From: Amoeboaphelidium protococcarum
Lineage: Eukaryota > Aphelidiomycota > Aphelidea
Assembly: GCA_023515745.1 (NCBI GenBank)
Contig: JALECJ010000002.1
Location: 62,001 to 126,000, forward strand
DNA: 64,000 nt
Reading direction: 5' to 3'
Under the pieces are notes generated by a model. That model made no database searches. It saw only the letters and a list, made by a program, of their open reading frames with translations, and was not told the DNA's origin. The position numbers and the translations under genes were made by a program. Numbering within the stretch: position 1 is the stretch's first letter; each line of letters opens with the position of its first letter. Shown one piece after another: positions 26,991-38,624 of this stretch.

Positions 26991-28226
26991 TCAGATATTC
27001 AATAATAACTTGACCAATTTAGCAGTGAGTGGTCTAACACTCTTGGGCTGAGTCAACGTTCGCGTAACAATGATACTACTAGCGCACGAGAATATAACAG
27101 CATAAGTCAGCGTGGACACAAACTATCTCAACGATTTACCAGTCTTTGTTATTTCTCGTTGTTTCTCCTTGTCTGAATCTAATCCTTGAGTTAATCTGTA
27201 GCCAAAAGAGTATAGAGCTCGAGGTAGACAATACAATGCCAACTCATGGCGTCGATGAGCGTGTTCAATAAATATGGAGAATCCGCTGAGGAAAGAAGCT
27301 ATAAGAGGACCAAGCACAATCTCATTGCGCACATAGTTTCTGACCGAACATATCCCACTCCAAATAAGAGCAATAAACGTGCCAATGAACAATGAGGATC
27401 TTGCAGCTGATATCAAAGTTCGCAGTAAGCGGCGCATGGTTAACTTCTTTCCCATTGAAAGTGTGGAGATAATTAAAGGCATCATGTATAAAGGTCCATA
27501 CATACTGAATGCTCTAACAGCACCTTTGCACAATCGCATAACTGCATTCTAGCCGCAACCGATGCCAGGATGAACAATATGATTACACTCTAAGAATTTA
27601 CAATCATCTTTCGCAGGTGTAACTCCCGTTCGCTGATAGAAGTCTTTAAGATAAGACGGCAGCTTATCATGTCCGTACCATACTTGGCCTTCTTTAAACG
27701 CTCGCAGCAGTTTGAGTAAATCAAAGTCGATCTCTGCAAATTTGGAGATGAATGATCGATATGATGGAGGCAGACTCTCAGGATGATAGAACCAAGAGTA
27801 CATAATCTCAGTAACTGACAAAATGAATAAAGAGGAAGATACCACACTACTGACCCCATTCTGGAATTGAGTATCCATAGCGCGCACAGTCATTGTAAGT
27901 GCCATATCAGTCTGCAGTCGTCGAGGAAGCCCCGCCAAAACTGCACCAGACAGGAATGAAGCTACAGGTAAATTTCTCTTGCCATGAGAAGATAGAAGTG
28001 TAAATAATAGGTAGTACAGCGTGATAATCTATGGCGTCTAATGTCGTTTCAAGCTAAAAACCTTCCTTCTCAGCTGCTTCTACTGCTAAGAATCACTCCC
28101 TTCAATGCGAGCAACATTCAGAATCTGCCTAACAGAGTCCAGTATCAAATCCAAATTATCAACCGCATATACCACGGGGTAAAGCTTCAACAGATGCTTT
28201 ATGTTAATGCCTTGAATTTTGTACAT
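26991..28226 (-). CDS. TMEM135-like integral membrane protein
   Basis: 411 aa, single exon. The central and C-terminal parts resemble the TMEM135 family (mitochondrial/peroxisomal membrane proteins): 'LPPSYRSFISKF', a Cys pair in 'CKFLECNHIVHPGIGCG' next to the 'C..NH..HP..SC' family motif, and several hydrophobic helices. One of these is 'ARSSLFIGTFIALIWSGIC', with 'SGFSIFIEHAHRRHELALYCLPRALYS' downstream. The Gln following 'HPGIGCG' is TAG in a gap between two standard-code ORFs. The N-terminal ~60 residues are helical and charged. Stop TGA is at 26991-26993. The family match is moderate; the precise orthologue is unclear. Confidence 0.7.
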
Positions 28227-28302
28227 TATCAAAAAGTGCCCGTATAAGTAAGAGGAGAGTTCAATTGGGCAATAGACGCCTAACAGAAGAACGCATAGCG
28301 CG

Positions 28303-28325
28303 CTCTTCTTCTTCTTCTTCTCTCT
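28303..28325 (+). repeat. (CTT)n simple repeat
   Basis: A short pyrimidine-rich CTT microsatellite in the upstream region of the TMEM135-like gene. Confidence 0.6.
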
Positions 28326-28464
28326 ATCTGCCTGGATCGTTGTTGTTTCAGTTATAATTTAGTTGACGTTTTCAGGTACTATTGCAGAGGTAATCTCTGA
28401 GTTTCGTGTACAGTACACTCTGCACGCAAAATTTAATTTGATTCTGTGTACACAAGGTGTTAAT

Positions 28465-30089
28465 ATGTCCGTTACTGAAACTTATTAGCTTACAATTAAT
28501 ATATGGAACGGAATAAAATTGTATTATAAAAGCGATATCTTAAACAATCACATTATGTGCCTGTTGTTAACCAACGTAGATAGTAAATTGCTACTTCCAA
28601 CTGTAAAAGCTCTGGCGTAAACTATTGAGTCTCTTAATGATGGTCAGCGTAATGTTTTTGATCTTGTCCACCCAAAACTTGATTTGCCAGCACAGCCAGG
28701 AAACTGCCTTTATATTAAAAGTGGTAAAGCAGGATATGGAAAGACGTATTTGTACAAGGTGCTCTATAATTATGCTCGTCTGAATGCAAGATTTGCTGCT
28801 AGCTTGGCCACCAATGGATTAGCCATTTTCAATTTGTCTGACGCATAGACTGTCCATCCGTTTTTTGTCTAATATGCGCATAGATGACAACTCTTCATGA
28901 TCACCAAATTCCACGAATAATAAGGATCGTCTGCTGAACTGCAATTATATCTTAATAGATGAAGTAACTTCATTAATAAACAGCAAAGACCCTCCCACTA
29001 AGTGGATGGAAAACCGGTTGGCAAGTACAATGAAATTCATCTAGTCAATAAAGAAGACTAGCTTTAGACTTCTTTTTTGGTAATAGGATAGATAAATTGC
29101 TCTATGCTGGAAGAAGAATGATGTGAAGCCTTGCAGGACGTTAAATACTACTGGTGGCTCCCTGAAGCAATCCATAAGTATTTAGTAGAATTACTTAGAC
29201 TTCCTACTTATTAAGTTGATCTAACGCTTCCTCTTGATGGCAAGCTGATCGTGCTTGGTGGTGATCCTCATTGAACTTTGCCTATAGTCAAACATGGAAA
29301 GCGTGCATAGATTGAACTAAATTCCATTGTGTCTTCCAATTTATGGCATCAATTTACTTGGTTTTGCTCACCGTGGACGTACGCCATGATGGAGATGAAC
29401 CTGAATTTATCAATTGGCTAAATGATATTGCTATCCATCCTTCTGAGATGTTTAAATTACCGCCCGGTTTGCTACGCGTGAAGACTGTACCTGCTCTTAA
29501 TCGACAAGTGTTCTATGAAAATGGTCAGCTCCAGCCCTATAATAAACTAACTGTAACTCCTCTGAACGACGATGTTAACGAAATTAATTGTTAGGCTTTA
29601 GACCTCCTGTTATGCTTAGCAATGTCAACATGCCTTGACTGCCACCGTCTGAGTTGCGACTTAAAGTTAAAGAACAGGCGAATATAATGCGCAATATGTC
29701 TAAGGAAGATGGTTTAGTTAATGGCACGTTGATAAAGATACTGGACCTACTTCCTACTGTGATCAAGGTCGAAATTCTAATTGGTGAACATCGCGGCAAC
29801 GTCCAGTTCATCCCCAGAATTACTTTGATTAGCGAAGATGACGAAGCTGGACTTCTAAAGGCATCAATTCCCTTTGGTGCTTTAATTTGCAGTATCAATC
29901 AACTAATCTCAGGGTTATACCTTGAGGCGATGCGGTATCTTCTGTACTTGCCAAAACGATGTATTCGCTCATGGTCAATTGTATGAGGAATTCTCTCGCA
30001 CTAAGACGGCAACTGATATCACATTCTGTGGTTTGAGAAAATTTTGTAGTATCGTGTACGAAGATGTGATAGGTAGATTTTATAGATGA
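28465..30089 (+). pseudogene. Decayed PIF1-like/Helitron-type helicase
   Basis: Remains of a PIF1-family DNA helicase of the kind carried by Helitron transposons. Motifs in order but in shifting frames: 'LNDGQRNVFDLV', Walker A 'SGKAGYGKTYLYK', 'SLATNGLAIFNL', Walker B 'YILIDEVTSL', 'KLIVLGGDPH', 'LTVTPLNDDVNEIN', 'EDGLVNGTLIKI', 'GNVQFIPRITL', and the terminal 'INQSQGYTL' and 'FAHGQLYEEFSRT'. In-frame TGA codons and at least three frameshifts separate the blocks. Near 29890-29900 a 4-bp tandem duplication (ATCAATCA) shifts the frame just before the final motif. No Rep domain or terminal hairpin was identified. Confidence 0.82.
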
Positions 30090-30176
30090 TTCTGACTCAA
30101 GCTACATCGTAAAATTTAGAATTCTACTTTAGTTGAAACTCTATAGCGCGCCGTCCTTGTTTAAATCAATAAACTA

Positions 30177-31481
30177 TCATTTATTGGCCACAATAACCAT
30201 ATTCCGAGGAGAGTGCTTCATCTCAAACAAGGGAATCAGGCGGATATTCCGGATACCAGCACTTTGACTCTGTTCATGCAAATAAGCGACGCGATCCAGC
30301 GTTACGATCTCCTCATTAATGCGACCAATAAGTATTCTGAACGCATGAAGCTTGTAAATCTTATCATATCCCCGTTTATACTACTTATCATATATGGATT
30401 GTATAACCTGAGTGTTCAGAATGTGATCCGGAAGAATTCGCTTCAGTGCCAAATGGCAATAAGCCGGAAAATCCAAGTTCTATTATCGAATCTTGCCGAC
30501 TTGATACTTGAGAATTTAAAAATTATCGTGTCCGCAGTGATCATGCAGGTAGACTTGTAGCATAGCCCGCCATACAAGGCGCTCCACAGAGTCATGACAC
30601 GATTCTGCATCCAGATCAGCTGGGAAGGTGGCCGCTTTACATCCGGCGAATGATATCTCATGGTTCTAATTGCGTGCAACTTGACTCATTGGATACTGCT
30701 TGATCCACTGGTAACAACAACCAGCTACAGCTAAACCTTTAATAGATTACGTATCAACAAACTTGCTGATCATAATGCTTGTTAAATCTCCACAAGCATG
30801 TAGACCATATAGAATCTTGGATTCCGTAGTAACATTACGGTCAAAATCCGTGCACTCGTCAATTTCGGTCTGAATAAAGGTGAGAGACTTGAAGGTTATA
30901 TTTGCATCTTTACGCGACATCTTTTCCAATTGTGTCAATCGACGTATAACACCATCAATTTACACTTGACTGTTATCAAGTGCTATTACTCTGTGTCCGT
31001 ACTAACAAGATAGCACCCCAGCCAAGTATCCTTATCCAGCCCCACAATCCACTAAAGTACAGTTGCAATTATCCTATCGTAGTAGATCCGCATGTAATTG
31101 GCTTATAAACGCGCTGTAAATCTAAACTTCATGAACCTTTTTCGGCTTCATCCCAAATCTCAATTTATCATTAATTTCCTGCACAGGTGTATGCATTAAC
31201 TATTACTCTCTATCCAATTTAAGACTTTAATATCTAGAATAGAATCTGATGAATGACTGATCAGTAATACCATCAAGCGCGTTATCACTTTCTGTTACTA
31301 GCCGCAGCACGTTATCGATAGGCACAGTTTGAATCCATTATTGAAGCAGACATTTCGATTGATACTATTCAAGTAACGAAAAGTTTAGATTATTCGCGTA
31401 TATAAAGCTATAATCCTTCTCAAATTCAATCATCTTCTCTAAGCGACCCACCAAATCGTTATATTCTTCAGACTACCGCAT
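30177..31481 (-). CDS. METTL25/RRNAD1-like methyltransferase-family protein
   Basis: 434 aa, single exon. The family's SAM-binding-like motif appears as 'TLVDCGAGQGYLAGVLS', followed by 'GHRVIALDNSQVQIDG'. Further family markers: 'FGMKPKKVHEV', 'ILYGLHACGDLTSIMISKF', 'LAVAGCCYQWI' and the C-terminal 'SPRNMVIVAN'. The residue after 'GAG', usually Lys in this family, is Gln encoded by TAA. TAA/TAG codons are abundant (e.g. 'YQSKCLLQQWIQ'). The start at 31481 is the first Met of the open frame, so the N-terminus could be slightly different. Divergent from the actin-related gene with a 237-bp shared promoter. The substrate is unknown. Confidence 0.82.
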
Positions 31482-31718
31482 TTACGCTTATACTCTAAAC
31501 TAAAACTAACGCGTCCAAGTACAGCTAATAACTCGACTGATCTGTTTTGTCAATTCTCCTAGTGGAAAATCCGTTCTACTGCTGTTTCTCTTTCTCGTGT
31601 CGTTTTCCCATTCTCCGCGCGTTCTTGTTCTCGTAGTCTTTCTTCTCTCCTATTGCACTATAGTTTTACCGCTAAAAATACAGACTTGCCTCGTAGTTCT
31701 AATTGCTAGTAGATAAAG

Positions 31719-32933
31719 ATGGTTCAAGAGTCTGTGGTTATAGTTACTGGAAACGACTATGTCATGGCTGGATATGCTGATCCGTTCAGTACTCCAGCTG
31801 TACACCTCAAATTGGGCATTGTAGTTGATGAATAAGAGTAGAGCGTAAATATTCCACAGTACAATTAAAGCAATGTCCCGGCTAATTTCAAATCTCCAGT
31901 AGATGAAGATGGTCACCTGGTAGACATTGATGTGTTGGCAATGGTTTACTCAGCTGTCTTGAAGATGATTTAGTATGGTGGTGAGAATAGCGAGAATAAT
32001 AATAGTGATAATAAGAGGCAACCACTGCTTTTGTCTGTCCCTTCTCAATGGTAAAGGCATCAGCCCACGATGATCAAAATTATAAAGCTATTCTATGAGA
32101 CTTTTCAAGTGGATGAATTCTATGTTTAGTCCACCCCTCTGCTCAGCCTTTATGGATATGGTCAGCATTTATCGGGAGTATTACTGTACTTTGGAATGTC
32201 CGCTTGTCAGTTGGATTGTATTACAGACACTTCAATCACTTATTCCAAGTAGTTGAGCTTTATGAGCTGCGATAACTTGAGATCCTCACTTGTTAAAGCG
32301 TTATAGTCTGATAAATTATTTAAAGGCAATGCTCTTGATCATGACTTGGTTTCTTATATTTACGATAACATTTGTCAAGTTCATCCTACTGGTGTTATTG
32401 CTTAGGCGCAGTAATACGAGAAGCAAGATAGTCCTGCTAGTAAGAAGCAGTAGGTCAAGTTCACTTATAAAGATGTAGAGTATACGCTGAATGATGCTCA
32501 TCTTAGAATTGGAGAGTTACTATTCAAAGGCTTCAATGGTCAAGGTGGATTGACCAAACTGATCTACGATGCCGTGTACTCTTGTGACCTGGAAAAACGC
32601 GTCCAACTTTTGGATAATATCATCATTGATGGACATCTACCATCTGGGAGGAAGTTTAGAGAGAGTTTCCGCTTGAGGTTGGAGTTGGAAATGAAGAAGT
32701 ATTTGTGTAATTCCGAGTTTTTGAATGAACTGCAGCCACGATATGTAAAGTTTGGTCAGTTTCCATCATACTTGGGTGAAGAGGTGAGCAATACTCATTA
32801 GAGTCTGTACATCTCGCCGTATATTGGTGCAGGCGTGATTAGCAAGTTGGTGTTTAACGATAACAAAAATTATCTGACAAGAGCTGATTACGAGCAGTAT
32901 GGTCCTAAACAGTTGCATGACCGATTGTATTGA
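31719..32933 (+). CDS. Divergent actin-related protein
   Basis: 404 aa, single exon with many TAA/TAG read as Gln. The actin fold is visible from the N-terminal beta-hairpin ('VVIVTGNDYVMAGYADP'), through 'PLLSLYGYGQHLSGVLLYFG' (phosphate-2-like region) and 'HLRIGELLFKGFNG', to 'QLLDNIIIDGHLPSG' and the terminal 'SPYIGAGVISKLVF', 'LTRADYEQYGP', which matches actin's C-terminal 'GG.IL..L......W....EY...G'. Canonical nucleotide-binding residues are weakly conserved, which suggests an Arp rather than actin. Candidates are nuclear chromatin Arps or the dynactin Arp10/11 type; I cannot choose from sequence alone. Stop TGA at 32931-32933. Confidence 0.78.
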
Positions 32934-33218
32934 GAATTACGAATATATAATCTACTTGATTGAGCTTTACAACTTGTGCCTTTTTCTTAGCTTAGCAATT
33001 GGATTCTGCTTACAATTGGTTGATATAGTATCCCACATGATGCATTAGGTTCTGCCAAGATTGCGAGCGATACATGTACTCTAATCTTGTCCAATCAGCA
33101 GTCAAGTTAGATAGCACCTAATGCTCCACTCTAATAGTCAATCGCTCAGTGATCTTATAAAGTCATCGCAACATTTTCTCTTTATAGAAAGTATTCTTTT
33201 AGTGTGTTATCACGTGCG

Positions 33219-33392
33219 ATGCATCGAATGAATTATATTAAATTTGCATTTCTTGTTTAGGCTCTGCTGTTTGTCTCCGTGTGCTGTCAATCTTTCACAG
33301 CTCTGGTGCCCGTACCTAATCTTCCCACCAAAGAGGGCTATACTAATTTAAATGGCCCGTGCTGTATATCGCACCTTCAAAGATATGCCTGA
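33219..33392 (+). other. Short ORF with signal-peptide-like N-terminus overlapping the next gene
   Basis: A 57-codon frame (ATG 33219, TGA 33390-33392) encodes MHRMNYIKFAFLVQALLFVSVCC... with a good hydrophobic signal-peptide core. It overlaps the 33352 gene in another frame. It may be an upstream ORF, an exon joined to that gene by an unseen intron, or chance. A TACTAAT branch-point-like string lies at about 33340. Confidence 0.3.
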
Positions 33393-33867
33393 CTGGTTTG
33401 ACTACTAAATTCAGACTGTGGATTAGAGCAATCCTATGCGAGCGTTGGATTATCGTTTGATGAAGGGTAACATGTATCCAGAGAGTATTGATGTGGACGC
33501 GTTCAACATGATCGCCGTGTAAGCTGCAACGGGCACTCTTACAAGTCCGCGCAGAATGGCCAAGGTTCAGCTCTTGGGTTAACAGACTGGATTCTAAATT
33601 CCAGCGTTAGTTTAGGAAATGTATCAGGTTGTCGATCCTTCTATACTTCGCGACATTGTCAGGGAGATTGAATCTCAAGGCATATAGCCGCTTCTTCCTA
33701 CATCTGAGAGTAACTTGAACATCCCTTATCCAAACGGCTTTACCTATGATAGAAAGGGATCTCTCGATGTTCACGTTGATAACTTGATCAATAATGGCTA
33801 GCCTTAAACTTGGGCACCTGCGGATGCAGAGCCGCCGCTACCGAGTATCAGAGAGTGGGGTGCTTGA
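33352..33867 (+). CDS. Hypothetical protein, 171 aa
   Basis: Open frame from ATG 33352 to TGA 33865-33867 with nine or so TAA/TAG codons read as Gln. The product is polar, with 'DMPDWFDYQIQTVDQ', 'MRALDYRLMKGNMYPE' and 'DAFNMIAVQAATGTLTSPRRMAK', and no family that I recognise. Upstream, an overlapping frame (33219-33392) could supply a signal peptide if spliced. The repeated use of TAR inside an otherwise TGA-free frame supports coding, but the 5' structure is unresolved. Confidence 0.5.
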
Positions 33868-34553
33868 GAAGGCGGCGTCTATTTCTAATCAGCCTCGAAA
33901 GAGCCTCAGTGATGTTAATAAATTTAGCAATGTTAAAATGGAGTTAATAAAATAGTACCGAACGTTTCAAATATTTTTGTCTAAAGGCTCTAATTGTACG
34001 ATTTTGAAACTAGTAGTAGACTTTGATCTACTGTACATATTATAATTTGTGTACCGAAATGCCCGTGTGATTTACATTGCGCTTTGCAATAGACTTTCGA
34101 CGGAGTGTAGACCGAGGTACACATGCAATTGTGTCAATATAGTAAGCTATTAGGCTAAACATTTCAACATTATGGAGCGAAAGTGGCAAGACGCGTCCCT
34201 CCACCCAAAATCATCGCTTTCGCCTTTGTATCTGTCGAAATTACCGTTTTTAGCTCAAAACACGGTAAAAACAACAGATCTTGTCTCAGCGCGCTGAGAG
34301 TGGTTGTACTGACCCGCAATAAACTTCATAAATGAGCATATAGAGCTTTTGAAGGTATTTTACATTTGGAATTGCTTTACCGCTCTTCAGAGATCTCAGG
34401 CTGATCTGTTTCCCGCGAATCGCTGTTGAACATGATCGTCGTCTTGTTTCACTCTCTCTTCTCCGTTTCTCTCCGCCGTTCTGCATTTTACACTGGACGT
34501 CTTAACTCTTCTTTCCTCTTTTCGCGAGTTACTGAATAGTATTGTTTATAGTC
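33868..34553. other. Intergenic region upstream of MPS1
   Basis: No protein similarity found on either strand. AT-rich in the first half; near 34430-34530 it becomes pyrimidine-rich (CTCTCTTCTCC...), as is common just upstream of start codons in this window. Confidence 0.4.
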
Positions 34554-36458
34554 ATGTATTCTGTTAACAGTAGTGGAAGTAATGCTGCAAGTAATCCTTA
34601 AGGCTCACCGTAATAACATTATAAGAGGCTTTCACAGTTGAAACAGCGTGTCAATGACAGGCAGTTACTGATTAAAGAGTATACAAAGTCCATACAAGAG
34701 TTGGATTTCTAGAAGCATTCCAACGATATATACCTGCTTTCTATCTGGCTTGATTTTATTGACTTTAAGAAGGATGAAGGTGAAGCTGTTGGGCACTTGT
34801 ATGAGAAGATGAAGTCTCTGGAAGTTGGTTGCAGAATACCGCGGTTCTATGAGCATTGGTGTTCGTATCTGAAGTCATTGGGTGATATGGATGAACTGAA
34901 ACGGGTGCTTGATATGTCCAGAAAGTCTTTTGTTAATAAGGATGAAATTGACAAGTTGATCGGTAAGTTTAGCGATACCTCATTATCTCAGGTGACTGTC
35001 AGTGCATCTGGTGTGAATAAAGAGAATGCTGAGCCTAGTGGTGGATCCTCACGTGCATCCATTTCTAACAAGCCCAAACGTCTGGGTCTTATGGGTCCAC
35101 CTATGAGAATCATTAATGGAGTCGAAGAACCGGTAGAGTTAACTGGCAAGAAGTACTCAAAGTCTCCTCCTTAACAGTAACAGTTGTAAGATTATACCAG
35201 CGAGAGATTGAAATAGAAGACCGCTGCTCAGGATAGTGATAGTTCTGATGATTTTAAGAATGATGATGCTATGACTATCACAGAGCAGTTGAGTATTGTC
35301 ACAGCCACGCCACTGGTCAAACGTACATCTGTTCAAGCGTCCAGTCAGCAAAAATAATAATAGATGCCGTTGTCTTCGTAAAGTATGCCAACTCCGGCTG
35401 CTACATCGAAGCAATAACCTTCTCATGCACCACCACCTTCTACACCGGCCGGATTGTCTAGAAAGACTGCATTGATGGTGAATGGACAGGTTTATGCCAA
35501 ATTGGATCTCATTGGCAAGGGAGGATCATCCAAGGTGTTTAAAGTCTTATCTCCTGATGGATAGATTTATGCCTTGAAGAGAGTCTAGTTAAAGGGCGTG
35601 GATGCTCAGACCATTTCTGGATATTTGAATGAGATTGCTCTATTGAAGAAGTTGGATAGTTGTGAACGTATAATTCATCTGGTAGATCAGGAAATCAATA
35701 AAGAGGAGGGGTTCTTACACATGGTGATGGAGTGTGGTGAAATTGATTTGGCTCATGTGTTGTAGAAGCACGCACAGACTGGAGAACGGCTATCAATGAA
35801 CTTTGTCAGAGTGTATTGGGAGTAGATGTTGCAGGCTGTAGATGCTATACATGAGGAGCGTATCGTTCATTCTGATCTTAAGCCTGCGAATTTCCTGTTC
35901 GTAAAGGGTGCTCTAAAGTTGATTGATTTCGGTATCGCGAAAGCTATTCAGAATGATACTACAAACATTCATAGGGAGCACACTATGGGCACCGTAAATT
36001 ACATGTCTCCTGAAGCAATATTGGATACTAATGCCAATAAGGAGGGACGGCCGTAGTGCATGAAACTAGGTAGAGCCAGTGATGTCTGGTCTCTGGGGTG
36101 CATTCTGTATCAGATGATCTACGGCAAGACCCCTTTCCACGACTATGCAATGATACCGAAACTGTAGAGAATTATTGATGCAAAACATCCAATCGACTAT
36201 CCCCAAGTGGCCAATCCGTACCTGCTGGATGTAATGAAGCACTGTTTGCAGAGAGATCCCAAAAAGCGGTACACTATTCCTGAGTTGTTGCAGCATCTAT
36301 TCCTCCGCCCGGATGTGGTGATTTAGTAATTGAGTACCAACCCACCACCAAGTGTAGTTTAAGCTGTAGTTGAAAAAACGATGCGGCACTTGAAAGCAAA
36401 TCAGCAGTTGAGTGTCTCTGAAATTACAAAGATGATTACGCGATAGTAATAATAATGA
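34554..36458 (+). CDS. MPS1: Dual-specificity spindle checkpoint kinase Mps1/TTK
   Basis: The kinetochore kinase that starts the spindle assembly checkpoint. 634 aa, single exon. The N-terminal region has a Bub1/Mps1-type TPR ('[13 protein letters not shown]', '[20 protein letters not shown]'), then a Ser/Gln-rich linker, then the kinase domain: glycine loop 'GKGGSSKVF' (from residue 321), 'YALKRV', catalytic '[10 protein letters not shown]' (D441), 'LIDFGIAKA' (D458), '[11 protein letters not shown]', '[22 protein letters not shown]', closely matching human TTK. TAG/TAA encode Gln in many places, e.g. 'YWEQMLQAV'. The C-terminus reads Arg then TAG TAA TAA TAA before TGA, i.e. four Gln then stop. 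Confidence 0.95.
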
Positions 36459-36546
36459 TCTTTTTCTAATGAATTCATATTATATTTATTGAATTCATAT
36501 ATAATTGTTCTTGTACTAAGGCGCACAATCCGAAAACACTTTTGCC

Positions 36547-36996
36547 TCAGTTGACGCCCAAAAGTTCAACTTCAAAGTTCAGGGTTGCGTTAGCTGGAAT
36601 CATTGGAGGAAATCCGCGCTAACCGTACGCGTAATCCGGAGTGCAAACCAGCATAGCCTTCTCACCGACAGACAACTGAACAACACCTTCATCCCAACCG
36701 CTACACATTGCTAAGGTAGATAGATATAATAAAGACTAACCAGGAAAACACAATCTTACCGGATGACTTGTCCAACACCAATGGTGCAGGTGAATGGCTT
36801 TCCGCGATCGCGCGAACTGTCAAACTTGGAGCCATCCTGCAGTGTGCCCACATAATGGATGCTCACACGGTCTCCCTTCTTTGGGAACGTCTTTCCATCT
36901 CCAGGCTGAATTTTCTATATAGTAACTCCCTACAATAAAATAAAGATGCAATATAAATATCGTATACCCAAATAGTATTTTGGACAATCATACCAT
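36547..36996 (-). CDS. FPR1: FKBP12-type peptidyl-prolyl isomerase
   Basis: A cytosolic FK506/rapamycin-binding prolyl isomerase of 108 aa, exactly the family length. Spliced CDS complement(join(36547..36700,36760..36929,36994..36996)). The first coding exon is the ATG alone: it abuts a GTATG donor, and the 64-bp intron ends TGTAG before GGA GTT ACT. Core motifs: '[15 protein letters not shown]', '[12 protein letters not shown]', 'VIRGWDEGV', '[28 protein letters not shown]'. The second intron (59 bp) splits 'IR|GW'. TAG encodes the Q in 'YGQRG'. Stop TGA is at 36547-36549. Confidence 0.93.
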
Positions 36997-37088
36997 TTTT
37001 ATATTAGTCAAGATTTCTGTAAAATGTTTTAATAGAGAAAGGGCAACAGCAGAAAATCAGTCTAGCTGTAAAAAAACCAAATCATTTT

Positions 37089-38624
37089 TCATTATATTCT
37101 TTCATTCAATGTAATCTCATATATATCATCAGTCATTACGTTAACTAGAGTAATCTTTTCTAAGAACTAGTTTGGCGCTACCGTAAACATCTAACCACAC
37201 ACTTTGATATCGTTCCGCGTCAGGCTTTACACGTAGAACTGTACAACTACGCGACGCACTTTGACGGATGACAAGGCTCGTGCCAACTATGCTAAGAGCG
37301 GTACAAACTTCCCGCGCGACGCGTCATTTACCAAAACTATCTGCAAATCTTCCAGTACAATACTGTTTCGCTGCCAGAGATCCTTGTCCCCCAATGTCTT
37401 GAACAACGCATCACCATACTTTTGTTCACCTTGAGCAAAGAGCGTTATAAAAGCCGTTCCCATCTAATGCCGGAGACCATTGACTAGAAAGCTACAAAGC
37501 TGATCTGCTGCCAGTTTCATCTTCAAACGGTCATCTGCAATCTTAAGCTGTATTTCGGCCTGGGGAAATAATTTCATAATCTGCTGCTATATACCCAGAA
37601 AAATCTATCTTTATCGGCGTTAAACATCATGATCCTACGCGCTTATAGTTAATAGGACGCTGCTATCGAAGCTCAAATCATTCATGCCCTTCTGATTATC
37701 AGCAAACTCTTAACTTATCGTGTTAATGAGTTCTTTCAGAGTTGGATCGAGCACTATTTCAGACACTTTGCCATGCATCGCTCCATAATCCACATCCAAA
37801 AATAGATTTATAGTGAAATGGGACCCGACAAATAACTTTGAAGATTCGTCGAACATTTTCCAAGTCTTTAACAGAATTCCCCTCTAATACTTGGCAATGC
37901 AGCTGGAAATCTACTCTTAGTTCACACTTAATATTAGTGATGTTGACCATTACATGTCGATAGAGCCATAACAATCAAGGGACAAGTATATGGGCTTATT
38001 GAGGCCAGACTAAGCGTAAGTTTATAACTGATCTAAAACTCGCTTCTCTATATTACTTTAAATGTACTGATCTTAAAGATCTTCCACTTTGTATACGAAA
38101 TAGAAATCAAGTGCATCCCAAGCTTTACTATCCGTATCCGCAATTCCATTCACAATATCAATAACATCTATGGAGTTCTCAATATCTAACAGAATGCGAT
38201 GGTGAGCCACGATATCTTACGCAAACATTGGATTCAAGTCTTCGCGAAATATATTGTAAATGCGGGATATTAAAGCTTACTAAGAACACCAGTCTTGAAG
38301 TGATATCGGGGATTAAGCAACTGCATCGTAGAAGGTGCGCGATATACGCCGCATATTACCCATGACCGCACAGTAATGCTTGACGCGTGAGATATAATGA
38401 TCAGCAGATTCCGTCGGAATCAATTGAGGCAGCCAATTAGCTTACATCACATCAACCATAGATTACACACCATCACGTCCAAGAGAGCTAAAGTCTGTGC
38501 CAGCACCATGTCCGCCCGGAGTATGAATAGAGCTGGAAGTAGGTTGACCGCGTGATAAAGGCGCGAGCAGTAAGCATGATAATAGCACTGCTACCGATAG
38601 TATAATATCAAGCCTTTCAATCAT
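37089..38624 (-). CDS. Hypothetical secretory-pathway protein, 511 aa
   Basis: A 512-codon single-exon frame, free of TGA, with many TAA/TAG. The N-terminus is a typical signal peptide (MIERLDIILSVAVLLSCLLLAPLSRG), followed by a Ser/Gly/His-rich stretch and then an even alpha/beta composition: 'HYISRVKHYCAVMGNMRRI', 'ILLDIENSIDVIDIVNGIAD', 'FTINLFLDVDYG', 'QIVLVNDASRGKFVPLL'. No C-terminal ER-retention signal or GPI-type tail is evident, and I do not recognise the family. It is probably secreted or lumenal. Start Met at 38624, stop TGA at 37089-37091. Confidence 0.65.

Noticed and set aside
28840-29280. TGA read as an amino acid (selenocysteine or Trp) in the helicase relic
   Set aside because: The same region has several frameshifts and the TGA codons fall at varied positions, so simple decay explains it; every other gene ends in TGA.
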